DNA of 38,460 bases from an uncultured Rivibacter sp. Lineage in GTDB: Bacteria > Pseudomonadota > Gammaproteobacteria > Burkholderiales > Burkholderiaceae. A model generated the notes under the pieces. It worked only from the letters and a program-made list of their open reading frames with translations. It was not told the DNA's origin and did not search any database. Position 1 is the stretch's first letter, and each line of letters opens with the position of its first letter. The translations under genes were made by a program, and so were the position numbers. Of the stretch, positions 8,988 through 17,467 are shown one piece after another. The DNA lies in NCBI GenBank assembly GCA_946481025.1, contig CAMLNA010000028.1:1-38460 (forward strand), written 5' to 3'.

Positions 8988-9443
8988 ATGAGCGGCAAGA
9001 CTTACCGGATCGGGATCGCGGCGGCGCTCGGCCTCGCGGCGGCCGCCGCGTGGGGCGGTGTGCAGGCGGCCGACCTGAAGCTCGTGATCGCCGGCGTGCA
9101 ACACGGGGACGGCCAGCTGATGGTGGGCCTGTTCGACCAGGCCGAGGGGTTCCCCCGCCGCGCGCCCGTGGCGGGCCGACTGCTGCCCGCCTCGCAGCGC
9201 GATGCCGAGGGCCGCGTGAGCCTCGTGATCAGCGGGCTGGCAGCGGGGCAGTACGCGGTGTCGGTCGTGCATGACCGCGACGGCAACGGCAAGCTCAACA
9301 CCAACCTGATGGGCCTCCCCACCGAGCCCTATGGGTTCTCGGGCAAGCCGGCTTCGTTCGGGCCGCCGTCGTTCGCGGACGCGTCGCTGCGCCTGGGTGA
9401 CGAGGGTGCCAGCGTGAGCATCGAACTCACGCGGGCCGATTGA
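8988..9443 (+). CDS. Secreted DUF2141 protein
   Basis: A 151-aa exported protein of the DUF2141 family, whose function is unknown. A signal peptide covers residues 1-28 (hydrophobic LGLAAAAAWGGVQA, cleavage before ADLKL). The mature part is a small beta-sandwich with the family's hallmark VVHDRDGNGKLNTNLMGLP (about residues 95-113), which looks like a metal- or ligand-binding loop, followed by EPYGFSGKP and FGPPSFADAS. The ribosome site GAAAGGA precedes the ATG. The carotenoid oxygenase begins 17 bp after its stop, so the two probably form an operon, and a role near that oxidative chemistry is possible but only inferred from linkage. Confidence 0.9.
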   Translation: MSGKTYRIGIAAALGLAAAAAWGGVQAADLKLVIAGVQHGDGQLMVGLFDQAEGFPRRAPVAGRLLPASQRDAEGRVSLVISGLAAGQYAVSVVHDRDGNGKLNTNLMGLPTEPYGFSGKPASFGPPSFADASLRLGDEGASVSIELTRAD

Positions 9444-9459
9444 AGGAGGGAGGTGTGCC

Positions 9460-10968
9460 ATGAACCCGAACGACATGTCGCGCCGGCAGTGGCTGCAAGC
9501 CGGCCTCGCCGCCGGCCTGGGCCTCGCCGGCGTCCCGGCGGAGGCCGCCACCGCCGGGCAGGCCTGGCGCAGCAGCTATGCCCCTCATGACGGACCGCGC
9601 AAGCCGCCGCTCGAGACGCACGACCTGCCGGTGCAGGGGCGCTGGCCTTCGGGCCTGCGCGGCACGCTCTACCGCGCTGGGCCGGCACGCCGCCAGCTCG
9701 GCCCGGCGGCGCTGACGCACTGGTTCGATGGCGACGGCATGGTGCAGGCCTTCCGCTTCGACGGCCGCGGCAAGGTGTCGCACCGCGGCGTGCTGCTGGC
9801 CACGCCCAAGGTGCTGGAAGAAGAGGCTGCGGGCCGCCTGCTGTATCCGGGTTTCGGCAGCCGCGTCCCCGACGAGCGCCCGGTCGCGAGCCCGGACCAG
9901 CTCAACGTCGCCAACATCAACCTGCTGGCCGCCGCCGGCGGGCGCGACCTGTATGCGTTGTGGGAGGCCGGCTCGGCGCTGTCCATCGACCCGCAGACGC
10001 TGGACGCCAGGGGCTTCAAGGCCTGGTCGCCCGACACCCGCGGGCTGCCGTTCTCGGCACACCCGCGCGTGGAGCCGGACGGCACCGTGTGGAGCTTCGG
10101 CTACCTGCCCGGCAGCGGGCGGCTGGTGCTGTACGAGATCGACCCGCAGGGCGCGCTGCGACGCCGGCACGTGATGGCCGCGCCGCAGGCCGACATGGTC
10201 CACGACTTCGCGACCACCGGGCGCTACCTGGTGTTCCTGCTGATGCCGCTGCGCTTCATGCGGGGTGCCGACGCACCGGCCGATGCGAGCTTCCTGCAGC
10301 GCTATCGCTGGGACGCGCAGGCGCCGCTGATCGCCATGCTGGTCGACAAGTCGGACTTCAGCGTGGCGGGGCGCTTCGAACTGCCGGGCACCGGGGTGTT
10401 CCACCTCGGCAACGCCTGGGAGCAAGGCGGCGTGGTGCACCTCGGCTTTGCCGAGCAGCCGGCGATCCTGCCGCTGATGCACAGCCTGCGGGTCGATGCG
10501 GCCGGGCCCGCCGAAGGCTTGCCGCCGACGTCGTGGGTGACGCTGCGGCTCGACCTCGCCTCAGGCCGCGCGGTGCGCGAGGAGCACGGCCTGGCGGACG
10601 TGGAGTTCCCGCGCTTCGACCCGCGCGTTTGCGGCCGGGCTTCGCGGTTCACCGTGATGCTGCAGCGCAGCCCGCGCATGCATGCGGCGGTGGCGGGCAT
10701 GGACACGGTGCTCACCCTGCACGGCGAGCGGGTGCAGCGCTACGGCTGGGGCGACGGCTGGATCGCCGAGGAGCATCTGTTCGTGCCGCGCCCCGGGCGG
10801 GTGCGTGAAGGCGAGGGGTGGGTGCTGGGGACGGCCTATCACTGGCCCAGCGAACGCACCGCGCTGTCGGTGTTCGATGCGCAGGCGGTGGGGGCCGGCC
10901 CGGTGGCGCGGGTGACGCTGCCTTACGGGTTGCCCCTGGGGCTGCATGGGCAGTTCGTCGCGGGGTGA
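9460..10968 (+). CDS. Carotenoid oxygenase family protein, Tat-exported
   Basis: A non-haem Fe(II) dioxygenase of the carotenoid/stilbene cleavage (RPE65) family, 502 aa, the usual length. Members cleave C=C bonds of carotenoids, apocarotenals or lignostilbenes with O2; the substrate here cannot be told. The four iron-binding histidines are visible: His201 (FSAHPRVEP), His248 (MVHDFATT), His315 (VFHLGNAW) and His496 (LGLHGQF). The N-terminus is MSRRQWLQAGLAAGLGLAG, a twin-arginine (SRRxWLQ) signal with a hydrophobic stretch and an AEA-ATA cleavage region near residue 31, so the enzyme should fold in the cytoplasm and act in the periplasm. A strong AAGGAGGGAGGTG ribosome site precedes the start. 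It follows the DUF2141 gene in the same unit and converges on the VWA gene with 10 bp between stops. Confidence 0.93.
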   Translation: MNPNDMSRRQWLQAGLAAGLGLAGVPAEAATAGQAWRSSYAPHDGPRKPPLETHDLPVQGRWPSGLRGTLYRAGPARRQLGPAALTHWFDGDGMVQAFRFDGRGKVSHRGVLLATPKVLEEEAAGRLLYPGFGSRVPDERPVASPDQLNVANINLLAAAGGRDLYALWEAGSALSIDPQTLDARGFKAWSPDTRGLPFSAHPRVEPDGTVWSFGYLPGSGRLVLYEIDPQGALRRRHVMAAPQADMVHDFATTGRYLVFLLMPLRFMRGADAPADASFLQRYRWDAQAPLIAMLVDKSDFSVAGRFELPGTGVFHLGNAWEQGGVVHLGFAEQPAILPLMHSLRVDAAGPAEGLPPTSWVTLRLDLASGRAVREEHGLADVEFPRFDPRVCGRASRFTVMLQRSPRMHAAVAGMDTVLTLHGERVQRYGWGDGWIAEEHLFVPRPGRVREGEGWVLGTAYHWPSERTALSVFDAQAVGAGPVARVTLPYGLPLGLHGQFVAG

Positions 10969-10978
10969 CGTGTGGCGG

Positions 10979-12151
10979 CTACTTGCTCAACAACCGCATC
11001 GCCCCCTCCAGCCCCGCGAGCGTCAGCGGAAACATCCGCTGGTTCACCAACTGCTGGATGATCGAGATGCTCTGCCGGTAGCCCCACACCCCCTGCGGCT
11101 CCGGGTTGATCCAGGCGTACTTCGGGAACGCATTCGTCAGCCGCTGCAGCCATTGCGCGCCCGGCTCCTCGTTGTTGTATTCGACGCTGCCGCCGGGCTG
11201 CAGGATCTCGTAGGGGCTCATCGTCGCGTCGCCCACGAAGACGAGCTTGTAGTCCTTGTTGTACTTGCGGATCACGTCCCAGGTCGGGAACTTCTCCGAG
11301 AAGCGGCGCCGGTTGTTCTTCCACATGAAGTCGTAGACGCAGTTGTGGAAGTAATAGAACTCGAGGTGCTTGAACTCGCTCTTGCACGCCGAGAACAGCT
11401 CTTCGACCCGATGGATGTGCTCGTCCATCGTGCCGCCCACGTCCATCAGCAGCAGCACCTTCACCCGGTTGTGGCGCTCCGGCACCATCTTGATGTCCAG
11501 CATGCCGGCGTTGGCGGCGGTCGAATGGATGGTGTCGTCGAGGTCGAGCTCCTCGGCGGCGCCTTCACGCGCGAAACGGCGCAGCCGGCGCAGCGCCACC
11601 TTGATGTTGCGCGTGCCCAGCTCGAGCGTGTCGTCGTAGTCCTTGTAGGCGCGCTGGTCCCACACCTTCACCGCGCTGCGGTTGCGGCTCTTGTCCTGCC
11701 CGATGCGGATGCCTTGCGGGTTGAACCCGTAGGCGCCGAAAGGCGACGTGCCGCCGGTGCCGATCATGCGGTTGCCGCCTTCGTGGCGTTCCTTCTGCTC
11801 CTCGAAACGCTTCTTCAGCGTTTCCATCAGCTCGTTCCAGCCCATCTTCTCGATGGCGGCCTTCTCCTCCGGGCTCAGCTCGAGCTCGAACTTCTTCTGC
11901 AGCCACTCGAGCGGGATGTCCTGGGTGAAGTCGGCAATGCTCTCCACGCCCTTGAAGTACGTGCCGAAGGCGCGGTCGAACTTGTCGAAGTTGGCCTCGT
12001 CCTTCACGAGCGAGGTGCGGGCGAGGTAGTAGAACTCGTCGATCGACGGGCCGATCACGCCGGCCTTCACGGCTTCGAGCAGCGTGAGGTATTCCTTGAT
12101 GGACACCGGCAGCTTGGCCGAGCGCAGCGTGTAGAAGAAGTCGATCAGCAT
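10979..12151 (-). CDS. VWA domain protein, CoxE-like
   Basis: A 390-aa protein of the COG3825/CoxE-like family: a von Willebrand factor A domain preceded by a helical N-terminal region. The N-terminal ~220 residues include the typical start MLIDFFYTLRSAKLPVSIKE and a charged helical linker. The VWA domain starts near residue 230, with the metal-ion site DVGGTMD (Asp237, Gly239, Thr241), a conservative variant of DxSxS; a second metal-site segment is VFVGDATMSP (about residues 304-313). The C-terminal part contains AWINPEPQGVWGYRQS. Such proteins usually act with a MoxR AAA ATPase to fold or load cofactors into partner complexes. The likely partner here is the MoxR gene at 20140-20982, about 8 kb away instead of adjacent. 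Its start is 133 bp from the divergent diguanylate cyclase. Confidence 0.92.
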   Translation of the reverse strand: MLIDFFYTLRSAKLPVSIKEYLTLLEAVKAGVIGPSIDEFYYLARTSLVKDEANFDKFDRAFGTYFKGVESIADFTQDIPLEWLQKKFELELSPEEKAAIEKMGWNELMETLKKRFEEQKERHEGGNRMIGTGGTSPFGAYGFNPQGIRIGQDKSRNRSAVKVWDQRAYKDYDDTLELGTRNIKVALRRLRRFAREGAAEELDLDDTIHSTAANAGMLDIKMVPERHNRVKVLLLMDVGGTMDEHIHRVEELFSACKSEFKHLEFYYFHNCVYDFMWKNNRRRFSEKFPTWDVIRKYNKDYKLVFVGDATMSPYEILQPGGSVEYNNEEPGAQWLQRLTNAFPKYAWINPEPQGVWGYRQSISIIQQLVNQRMFPLTLAGLEGAMRLLSK

Positions 12152-12284
12152 GGCGGCATTCCGGGCACGACCGTGAGGTGTGACATTGTGGCCGCAAGGC
12201 GCCGGCCGTGCACCGGGGAACGGCGGGTGCGGCCGGCGCGAAAGGTGAGGCGGCTAAAGTGTCGCGTTTCCCGGCGGACGCCCG

Positions 12285-13484
12285 ATGACCGACATCGAGA
12301 CCATCTTCTTCGTGATCGCGCTGCAGCAGACGCTGTACGCCGTCGCGTGGGGCCTGGCCGGGTCGTTGCTGGTGCTGTCGCGTGCGGCCACCTTCCACTG
12401 GATGGGCTTCTGCCTGCTCAGTGCGGTGGCGCCGCTGCTCGGCTTCCTGGGCGAGGTGGTGCCTCGCGAGCTGGCGCGCGGGCTGGGCAACCTGAGCTTC
12501 ATCGCCGCCTTGATGCTGGTGCGGCGCGGCATCGCGGTGTTCCTGCACCAGGCCTCGCGCGACCGCGAGCAGGCGGTGCTGCTCGCCGCGCTGGTGGTGC
12601 TGCATGCCGTGGTCGGCTTCGGGCCGGAGTGGTTCGCGGTGCGCGCTTCCGTCGTCTCGGCGACGGTGGCCTGGATCATGGTCAGCGCGGGCTTCAGCTC
12701 GGCACGGCAGATCCGCAGCGAGTTCGGCAACTGGCCGGCCTGGGTCGTCTCCGGCCCGATGCTGGCCATCGGCGTGGCGTTTTCCGTGCGGGCCGCGCTG
12801 GTGCTGGGCATGCCGCAGGCGGTGGGCACCAGCGTGTCGTCGCGCACCGACTTCAACCTGGCGTTGCTGCTGGCCCTGGTGGGCCTGTCGCTCATGTTCA
12901 ACGTGTCGCTGGCCTACATGGTGGTGTCGCGCCTGGTGCGCAAGCTCAACTACCTGTCGCGCCACGACAGCCTGACCGGCCTGCTCAACCGCCGGGCCAT
13001 GGAACAGGCGCTGCGCGCCGAGCAGCGCCGCTGGCTGCGCTTCGGCGAGCACTATGCCGTGCTGCTGGTGGACCTCGACCACTTCAAGCGCATCAACGAC
13101 TCGTTCGGGCATGCGGCCGGCGACGCGGTGCTCAAGGCCGTGGCCCAGACGCTGGGCCAGGTGGCGCGCCAGGTGGACCGGGTGGCCCGGTTTGGCGGCG
13201 AGGAGTTCTGCCTGCTGCTGCCTCACACGCCCGCCGAAGGCGCCGAACTGGCGGCTCGCCGCGTACGCCAGGCGGTGGCCGATCTGCAGGTGACCTGGGA
13301 AGGCCGGACCATCACACTGACCGCGAGCGTGGGCGCCGCGGCCTGCGCACAGCCTGACGAGCCGGTCTCGCGGCTCATGATGCGCGCCGACCGTGCGCTC
13401 TACCAGGCCAAGGCCGAAGGACGTGACCGCGTGGTGCTGGCCTGCGACCCCGGCCCGGCGCTGCAGGCGAGCGCGGCAGCCTGA
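12285..13484 (+). CDS. Membrane diguanylate cyclase (GGDEF)
   Basis: Makes the second messenger cyclic di-GMP from two GTP. The 399-aa product has an N-terminal sensory part of about seven hydrophobic membrane segments (residues ~5-215). It is followed by a short linker and a GGDEF domain (about residues 230-390) beginning YLSRHDSLTGLLNRRAMEQ. The active site reads GGEEF at residues 304-308. Five residues before it sits RQVD (295-298), the RxxD inhibitory I-site, so product inhibition is expected. The domain also has the DLDHFKRINDSFGHAAGD metal/substrate segment and ends with ADRALYQAKAEGRDRV. No EAL domain is present. The gene is divergent from the VWA gene and lies 84 bp before the HbpS-like gene. 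The input signal is unknown. Confidence 0.94.
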   Translation: MTDIETIFFVIALQQTLYAVAWGLAGSLLVLSRAATFHWMGFCLLSAVAPLLGFLGEVVPRELARGLGNLSFIAALMLVRRGIAVFLHQASRDREQAVLLAALVVLHAVVGFGPEWFAVRASVVSATVAWIMVSAGFSSARQIRSEFGNWPAWVVSGPMLAIGVAFSVRAALVLGMPQAVGTSVSSRTDFNLALLLALVGLSLMFNVSLAYMVVSRLVRKLNYLSRHDSLTGLLNRRAMEQALRAEQRRWLRFGEHYAVLLVDLDHFKRINDSFGHAAGDAVLKAVAQTLGQVARQVDRVARFGGEEFCLLLPHTPAEGAELAARRVRQAVADLQVTWEGRTITLTASVGAAACAQPDEPVSRLMMRADRALYQAKAEGRDRVVLACDPGPALQASAAA

Positions 13485-13568
13485 ACGAAGGCTGCCCCGC
13501 CTGCGCGCGGGCATGGCGCTTGCCGGAAAGACGACAGTCCCTGTCTCCTGCGCACCCGCGCGAATGCC

Positions 13569-14081
13569 ATGCCCGTTGTCCCCGCCGCTGCCGCATCGAG
13601 CCACTTCCTCACGCGCGAGATCGCAGCGCGTGCCGTCGAGCTGGCCGGGCCCATGCTGCGTGCCGCGGCGCACGATGGCGCGGTCAACCAGAGCGGTGTG
13701 CTCTACCTCGTGGTGACCGACCCGCTGCGCGGGCCGCAGGCCTGCGCGAGCTTCGAGGAGGCCATCCTGCACGAGCAGGGCTTCGGTCGCCCGCCGTCCG
13801 AATGGGATGCCGACTACGCCGGCTTCGCGCGTGCCAAGGCGCGGCTGAGCTGGCAGACCGGCCTCGACAGCCATGTCGTGCAGGTGCTGCAACCGCACCT
13901 GCTGCGACGCGACGACACCGCGCTGTGGGGCAGCGTCAACCTCGACGGCATCGTGGTGGGCGTGAGCGGCAACGAGGCCGCCTACGACGAAGCCTTCGCA
14001 GGCGCGGTGGCCATGCTGGCGAGGGCGCTGTCCCGGCAGGAGCGGGCGCGCCTGGCCGCTTCGCAGCTGGTGGTGCGGTGA
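13569..14081 (+). CDS. Possible GlcG/HbpS-like (DUF336) protein
   Basis: A 170-aa cytoplasmic protein with no signal peptide. I place it tentatively near the GlcG/HbpS (DUF336) family, small alpha/beta proteins that bind haem or other ligands. The basis is the order of parts: an N-terminal helix, a beta strand GVLYLVVTDP, an ARAKARLSWQTG helix where the family has its K-A-xx-A helix, and a late strand DGIVVGVSGNEAAYDEAFAG resembling the family's G-x-x-VGAIGVSG...DE end. The match is by eye only and weak. Its TGA stop overlaps the GTG start of the glycosyltransferase (GTGA at 14078-14081), so the two are translationally coupled. It may instead be an unrelated family. Confidence 0.6.
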   Translation: MPVVPAAAASSHFLTREIAARAVELAGPMLRAAAHDGAVNQSGVLYLVVTDPLRGPQACASFEEAILHEQGFGRPPSEWDADYAGFARAKARLSWQTGLDSHVVQVLQPHLLRRDDTALWGSVNLDGIVVGVSGNEAAYDEAFAGAVAMLARALSRQERARLAASQLVVR

Positions 14082-15238
14082 ACGCGGTCGGCCGGCATCC
14101 CCTGCTGCAAGGCGCCCTCGGGACCGCCGCTCCGCACCTGCTGCTGCCGGCCCCCGGCACCGACCGTCCGCTGCGCATCGCGCAGGTGGCGCCCTTGTTC
14201 GAAAGCGTGCCGCCCCACGGATACGGCGGCACCGAGCGGGTCGTGTCCTACCTTACCGAGGCGTTGGTCGAGATGGGCCACGAGGTCACGCTGTTCGCGA
14301 GCGGCGACTCCGTCACCAATGCCGACCTCGTGCCGGTGGTCGAGCGCAGCCTGCGCACCGATCCCAGGCGCCCCGACTGGCTGATGTGGCACACCATCCT
14401 GCTCGACGAGGTGTTCCAGCGGGCGCCGCAGTTCGACGTGATGCATTTCCACGTCGATTTCTTCCACTACCCGCTGGCGCGACGCTGCGCCACGCCCAGC
14501 CTCACCACGCTGCACGGCCGGCTCGACCTGCCGGACCTGCTGCCGCTGCACCGGCACTTCAAGGAGCACCCGCTGGTGTCCATTTCCGACAGCCAGCGCA
14601 AGCCCATGCCCGACCTGTCGTGGCTGGGCACGGTGCACCACGGGTTGCCGCCCGCGCTCTACGCCCTGCGTGAGCGGTCGCAGGACTACTTCGCCTTCGT
14701 GGGCCGCGTGTCGCCCGAGAAGCGGGTCGACCGCGCCATCGAGATCGCCATCGCCACCGGCACGCGGCTGCGCATCGCGGCCAAGGTCGACCGCGCGGAC
14801 GAGGCGTACTTCGAGCGCGACATCCGGCCGCTGCTCGGCCATCCGCTGATCGAGTTCGTCGGCGAGATCGACCAGGCCGCCAAGAACGACTTCATCGGCC
14901 ATGCCCGGGCGCTGCTGTTCCCGATCGACTGGCCCGAACCCTTCGGCCTGGTGATGATCGAAGCCATGGCATGCGGCACGCCGGTGCTGGCATGGCGCTG
15001 CGGTTCGGTGCCCGAGGTGCTGGACGAAGGGGTGACCGGTTTCGTGGTCGACGACGTGCAGCAGGCCATCGCCGCCGCGCGCGAAACCGCCCGCATCGAC
15101 CGCCGCAGGTGCCGCCAGGTGTTCGAGGCCCGCTTTTCGGCGCGACACATGGCCGCGCGCTACCTGACCCTGTACCAGCGGCTGATCCAGGCGCGGCAGA
15201 CCAACCCGGGGTTGCGGACTGCCGAATCGCCGCTGTGA
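14078..15238 (+). CDS. Glycosyltransferase family 4
   Basis: A GT-B fold retaining glycosyltransferase of family 4 (386 aa), cytoplasmic, transferring a sugar from a nucleotide sugar; donor and acceptor are unknown. The N-terminal Rossmann half has LRIAQVAPL and the glycine-rich acceptor/donor loop YGGTERVVSYL (residues ~49-59), then MHFHVDFFHYPLARR. The C-terminal half has FVGRVSPEKRVDRAIEIA and the donor-site EPFGLVMIE motif with Glu287 and Glu295 (the EX7E pair), followed by ACGTPVLAWRCGSVPEV. The start is the GTG at 14078, which overlaps the previous stop; the first ~30 residues form an unusual leader before the Rossmann strand. The debranching-type glucosidase begins 17 bp later with a strong ribosome site, and the pair is likely functionally linked. 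Confidence 0.92.
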   Translation: MNAVGRHPLLQGALGTAAPHLLLPAPGTDRPLRIAQVAPLFESVPPHGYGGTERVVSYLTEALVEMGHEVTLFASGDSVTNADLVPVVERSLRTDPRRPDWLMWHTILLDEVFQRAPQFDVMHFHVDFFHYPLARRCATPSLTTLHGRLDLPDLLPLHRHFKEHPLVSISDSQRKPMPDLSWLGTVHHGLPPALYALRERSQDYFAFVGRVSPEKRVDRAIEIAIATGTRLRIAAKVDRADEAYFERDIRPLLGHPLIEFVGEIDQAAKNDFIGHARALLFPIDWPEPFGLVMIEAMACGTPVLAWRCGSVPEVLDEGVTGFVVDDVQQAIAAARETARIDRRRCRQVFEARFSARHMAARYLTLYQRLIQARQTNPGLRTAESPL

Positions 15239-15254
15239 ACCGAGGAGGTGCGAC

Positions 15255-17444
15255 ATGAGCGAGAAGATCCGCATCGGCGACCAGTGGTACGTGCTGGCGA
15301 CCTCGGCGCGCGCCGAGGAGCGGCTGCAGGTGCTCAAGAGCGACGAGACCTTTGCGCTGTTCAACCGGTTCGGCGACATCCAGCCCTGGGACGCCGGCGA
15401 GCAGGGCCTGTACCAGGACGACACCCGCTTCCTGTCGCGCTTCGAGCTGCTGGTCAACGGCGTGCGGCCCATGTACCTGGGCGCCTCGGTCAAGGAAAAC
15501 AACAGCCTGCTGGTGGTGGACCTGATGAACCCCGACCTCGCCAGCGACGGCCGGCTCGAGGTGGCCAAGGGCACGGTGCACATCTTTCGCGCCAAGCTGC
15601 TGTGGCAGGGCGCCTGCCATGAGCACATCCGGCTGTCGAACCACGGCCTGCAGCCGGTGCGGCTCAAGGTGGAGCTGCACTTCGAGGCCGACTACGTGGA
15701 CCTGTTCGAGGTGCGCGGCATACGGCGCGAACGGCGCGGCGTGCGGGCGCCGGTGGAGATGCTGGGCAACGACGGCCTGGCCTTCCGGTATGAAGGGCTC
15801 GACGGCGTGTGGCGCTGCACGCAGCTGCAGTGCGACCCGGCGCCCGACGTGCTGAACTCCACCCACGCGAGCTACGACATCGAGCTGCTGCCCGGCGGCG
15901 AGCGCCATCTCTATTGCACCGTGGCCTGCAGCAGCAACGCACAGCAGACCGCGCCCGGCGCCTGCGCGCCGCGGCTGTGCACCTACCAGCAGGCCTTCCG
16001 CAGGAACGAGGAGACGCGCTGGCAGGCGCGCAGCGGCAGCTGCGGCATCGGCAGCTCGAACCCGCTGATGGACCGCTGGCTCGAACGCTCGGTGGCCGAC
16101 CTCGACATGCTCACCACCGATCTGCCGACCGGCCCGTTCCCGTATGCCGGCGTGCCGTGGTATTCGACCACCTTCGGCCGCGACGGGCTGCTGACGGCGC
16201 ACCTGTGCCTGTGGAACCAGCCGCAGATGGCGCGCGGCGTGCTGGCCTTCCTGGCGGCGACGCAGGCCACCGAAGAGGACGCGGCGTCCGACGCCGAGCC
16301 CGGCAAGATCCTTCACGAGGCGCGGCGTTGCGAGATGGCCCGCACGCGCGAGGTGCCGTTCGGCCGCTACTACGGCTCGGTCGACTCGACGCCGCTGTTC
16401 GTGGTGCTGGCCGGTGCCTACTGGCAGCGCACCGGCGACCTGGCGTTCGTGCGCAGCCTGTGGCCGAACATCGTGGCCGCGCTCGACTGGATCGACCGCT
16501 ACGGCGACCGCGACGGCGACGGCTTCGTCGAGTACGCGCGCCGCAGCAAGGACGGCCTCGTGCAGCAGGGCTGGAAGGACTCGCACGACTCCATCTTCCA
16601 CACCGACGGCCGCTATGCCGACGCGCCCATTGCCCTGTGCGAGGTGCAGGCCTACGTGTACGAGGCCAGGCGGCTGGCGGCGCAGATGTGCGCCGCGCTG
16701 GGCGAGGCGCAGCGGGCGCAGCAGCTGAACGCCGAGGCGGCCGCGCTCAAACAGCGCTTCCAGGAGCGCTTCTGGTGCGACGAGCTGGGCCTGTACGCCT
16801 TGGCGCTGGACGGAGACAAGCAGCCGTGCCGGGTGGCCTCTTCCAACGCCGGACATGCGCTGTGGGCCGGGATCGCGGCGCCCGAGCATGCCGCGCGCAT
16901 GGCGCAGCGCCTCTTCGAGGAAGACATGTTCTCCGGCTGGGGGCTGCGCACCATCGGCAGCGGCCAGTCGCGCTACAACCCGATGTCGTACCACAACGGC
17001 TCCATCTGGCCGCACGACAACGCGCTGGTGTTCGCCGGGCTGGCGCGCTACGGCCACACCGAAGCGGCGATGCGCCTGCTCGACGGCATGTTCGATGCAA
17101 GCCTGCATTTCGAGCGCCACCGCCTGCCCGAGCTCTTCTGCGGTTTCGCCCGCCGGCCCGCCGAAGGGCCGACCCTGTATCCGGTGGCCTGCTCACCGCA
17201 GGCCTGGGCCTGCGCGACGGTGTTCGGCATGCTGCAGGGCTGCCTGGGGTTGCAATGCCATGCACGCACCCACGAACTCGAACTGAGCGCGCCTCGGCTG
17301 CCGGCCTTCACCAACTGGCTCGAGATCCGCGGCCTCGAAGTGGCCGGCGCCAAGGTGGACCTGCTGCTGCAGCGCTATCGCGACAGCGTGGGCGTGGAGG
17401 TCACCGGCAAGACCGGCGAACTGGCCGTGCGGGTGCACGTGTAG
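15255..17444 (+). CDS. Glycogen-debranching-type amylo-alpha-1,6-glucosidase
   Basis: A 729-aa protein with an N-terminal glycogen-debranching (GDE_N_bis-type) beta domain (about residues 30-235, including GLYQDDTRFLSRFELLVNG) and a C-terminal (alpha/alpha)6 barrel of the GH15/MGH1-like type (about residues 265-715). Barrel motifs include STTFGRDGLLTAHL (~305-318), the DRYGDRDGDGFVEYARRS loop, and PMSYHNGSIWPHDNALV, which carries the conserved GSxWPHDN active-site segment. Members hydrolyse alpha-1,6 branches or related alpha-glucosides, but several have unproven substrates. No signal peptide is present, so it is cytoplasmic. It is coupled to the GT4 gene by a 16-bp gap and an AGGAGGTG ribosome site, which suggests synthesis and trimming of one glucan or glucoside. 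It converges on the S9 peptidase gene with 23 bp between stops. Confidence 0.9.
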   Translation: MSEKIRIGDQWYVLATSARAEERLQVLKSDETFALFNRFGDIQPWDAGEQGLYQDDTRFLSRFELLVNGVRPMYLGASVKENNSLLVVDLMNPDLASDGRLEVAKGTVHIFRAKLLWQGACHEHIRLSNHGLQPVRLKVELHFEADYVDLFEVRGIRRERRGVRAPVEMLGNDGLAFRYEGLDGVWRCTQLQCDPAPDVLNSTHASYDIELLPGGERHLYCTVACSSNAQQTAPGACAPRLCTYQQAFRRNEETRWQARSGSCGIGSSNPLMDRWLERSVADLDMLTTDLPTGPFPYAGVPWYSTTFGRDGLLTAHLCLWNQPQMARGVLAFLAATQATEEDAASDAEPGKILHEARRCEMARTREVPFGRYYGSVDSTPLFVVLAGAYWQRTGDLAFVRSLWPNIVAALDWIDRYGDRDGDGFVEYARRSKDGLVQQGWKDSHDSIFHTDGRYADAPIALCEVQAYVYEARRLAAQMCAALGEAQRAQQLNAEAAALKQRFQERFWCDELGLYALALDGDKQPCRVASSNAGHALWAGIAAPEHAARMAQRLFEEDMFSGWGLRTIGSGQSRYNPMSYHNGSIWPHDNALVFAGLARYGHTEAAMRLLDGMFDASLHFERHRLPELFCGFARRPAEGPTLYPVACSPQAWACATVFGMLQGCLGLQCHARTHELELSAPRLPAFTNWLEIRGLEVAGAKVDLLLQRYRDSVGVEVTGKTGELAVRVHV

Positions 17445-17467
17445 CGCGCGAGCGAACGCCCCGGCGC

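Noticed and set aside
12152..13898. 777-codon minus-strand frame opposite the diguanylate cyclase
   Set aside because: It is His/Gln/Arg-rich and antisense to a gene with full GGDEF motifs.
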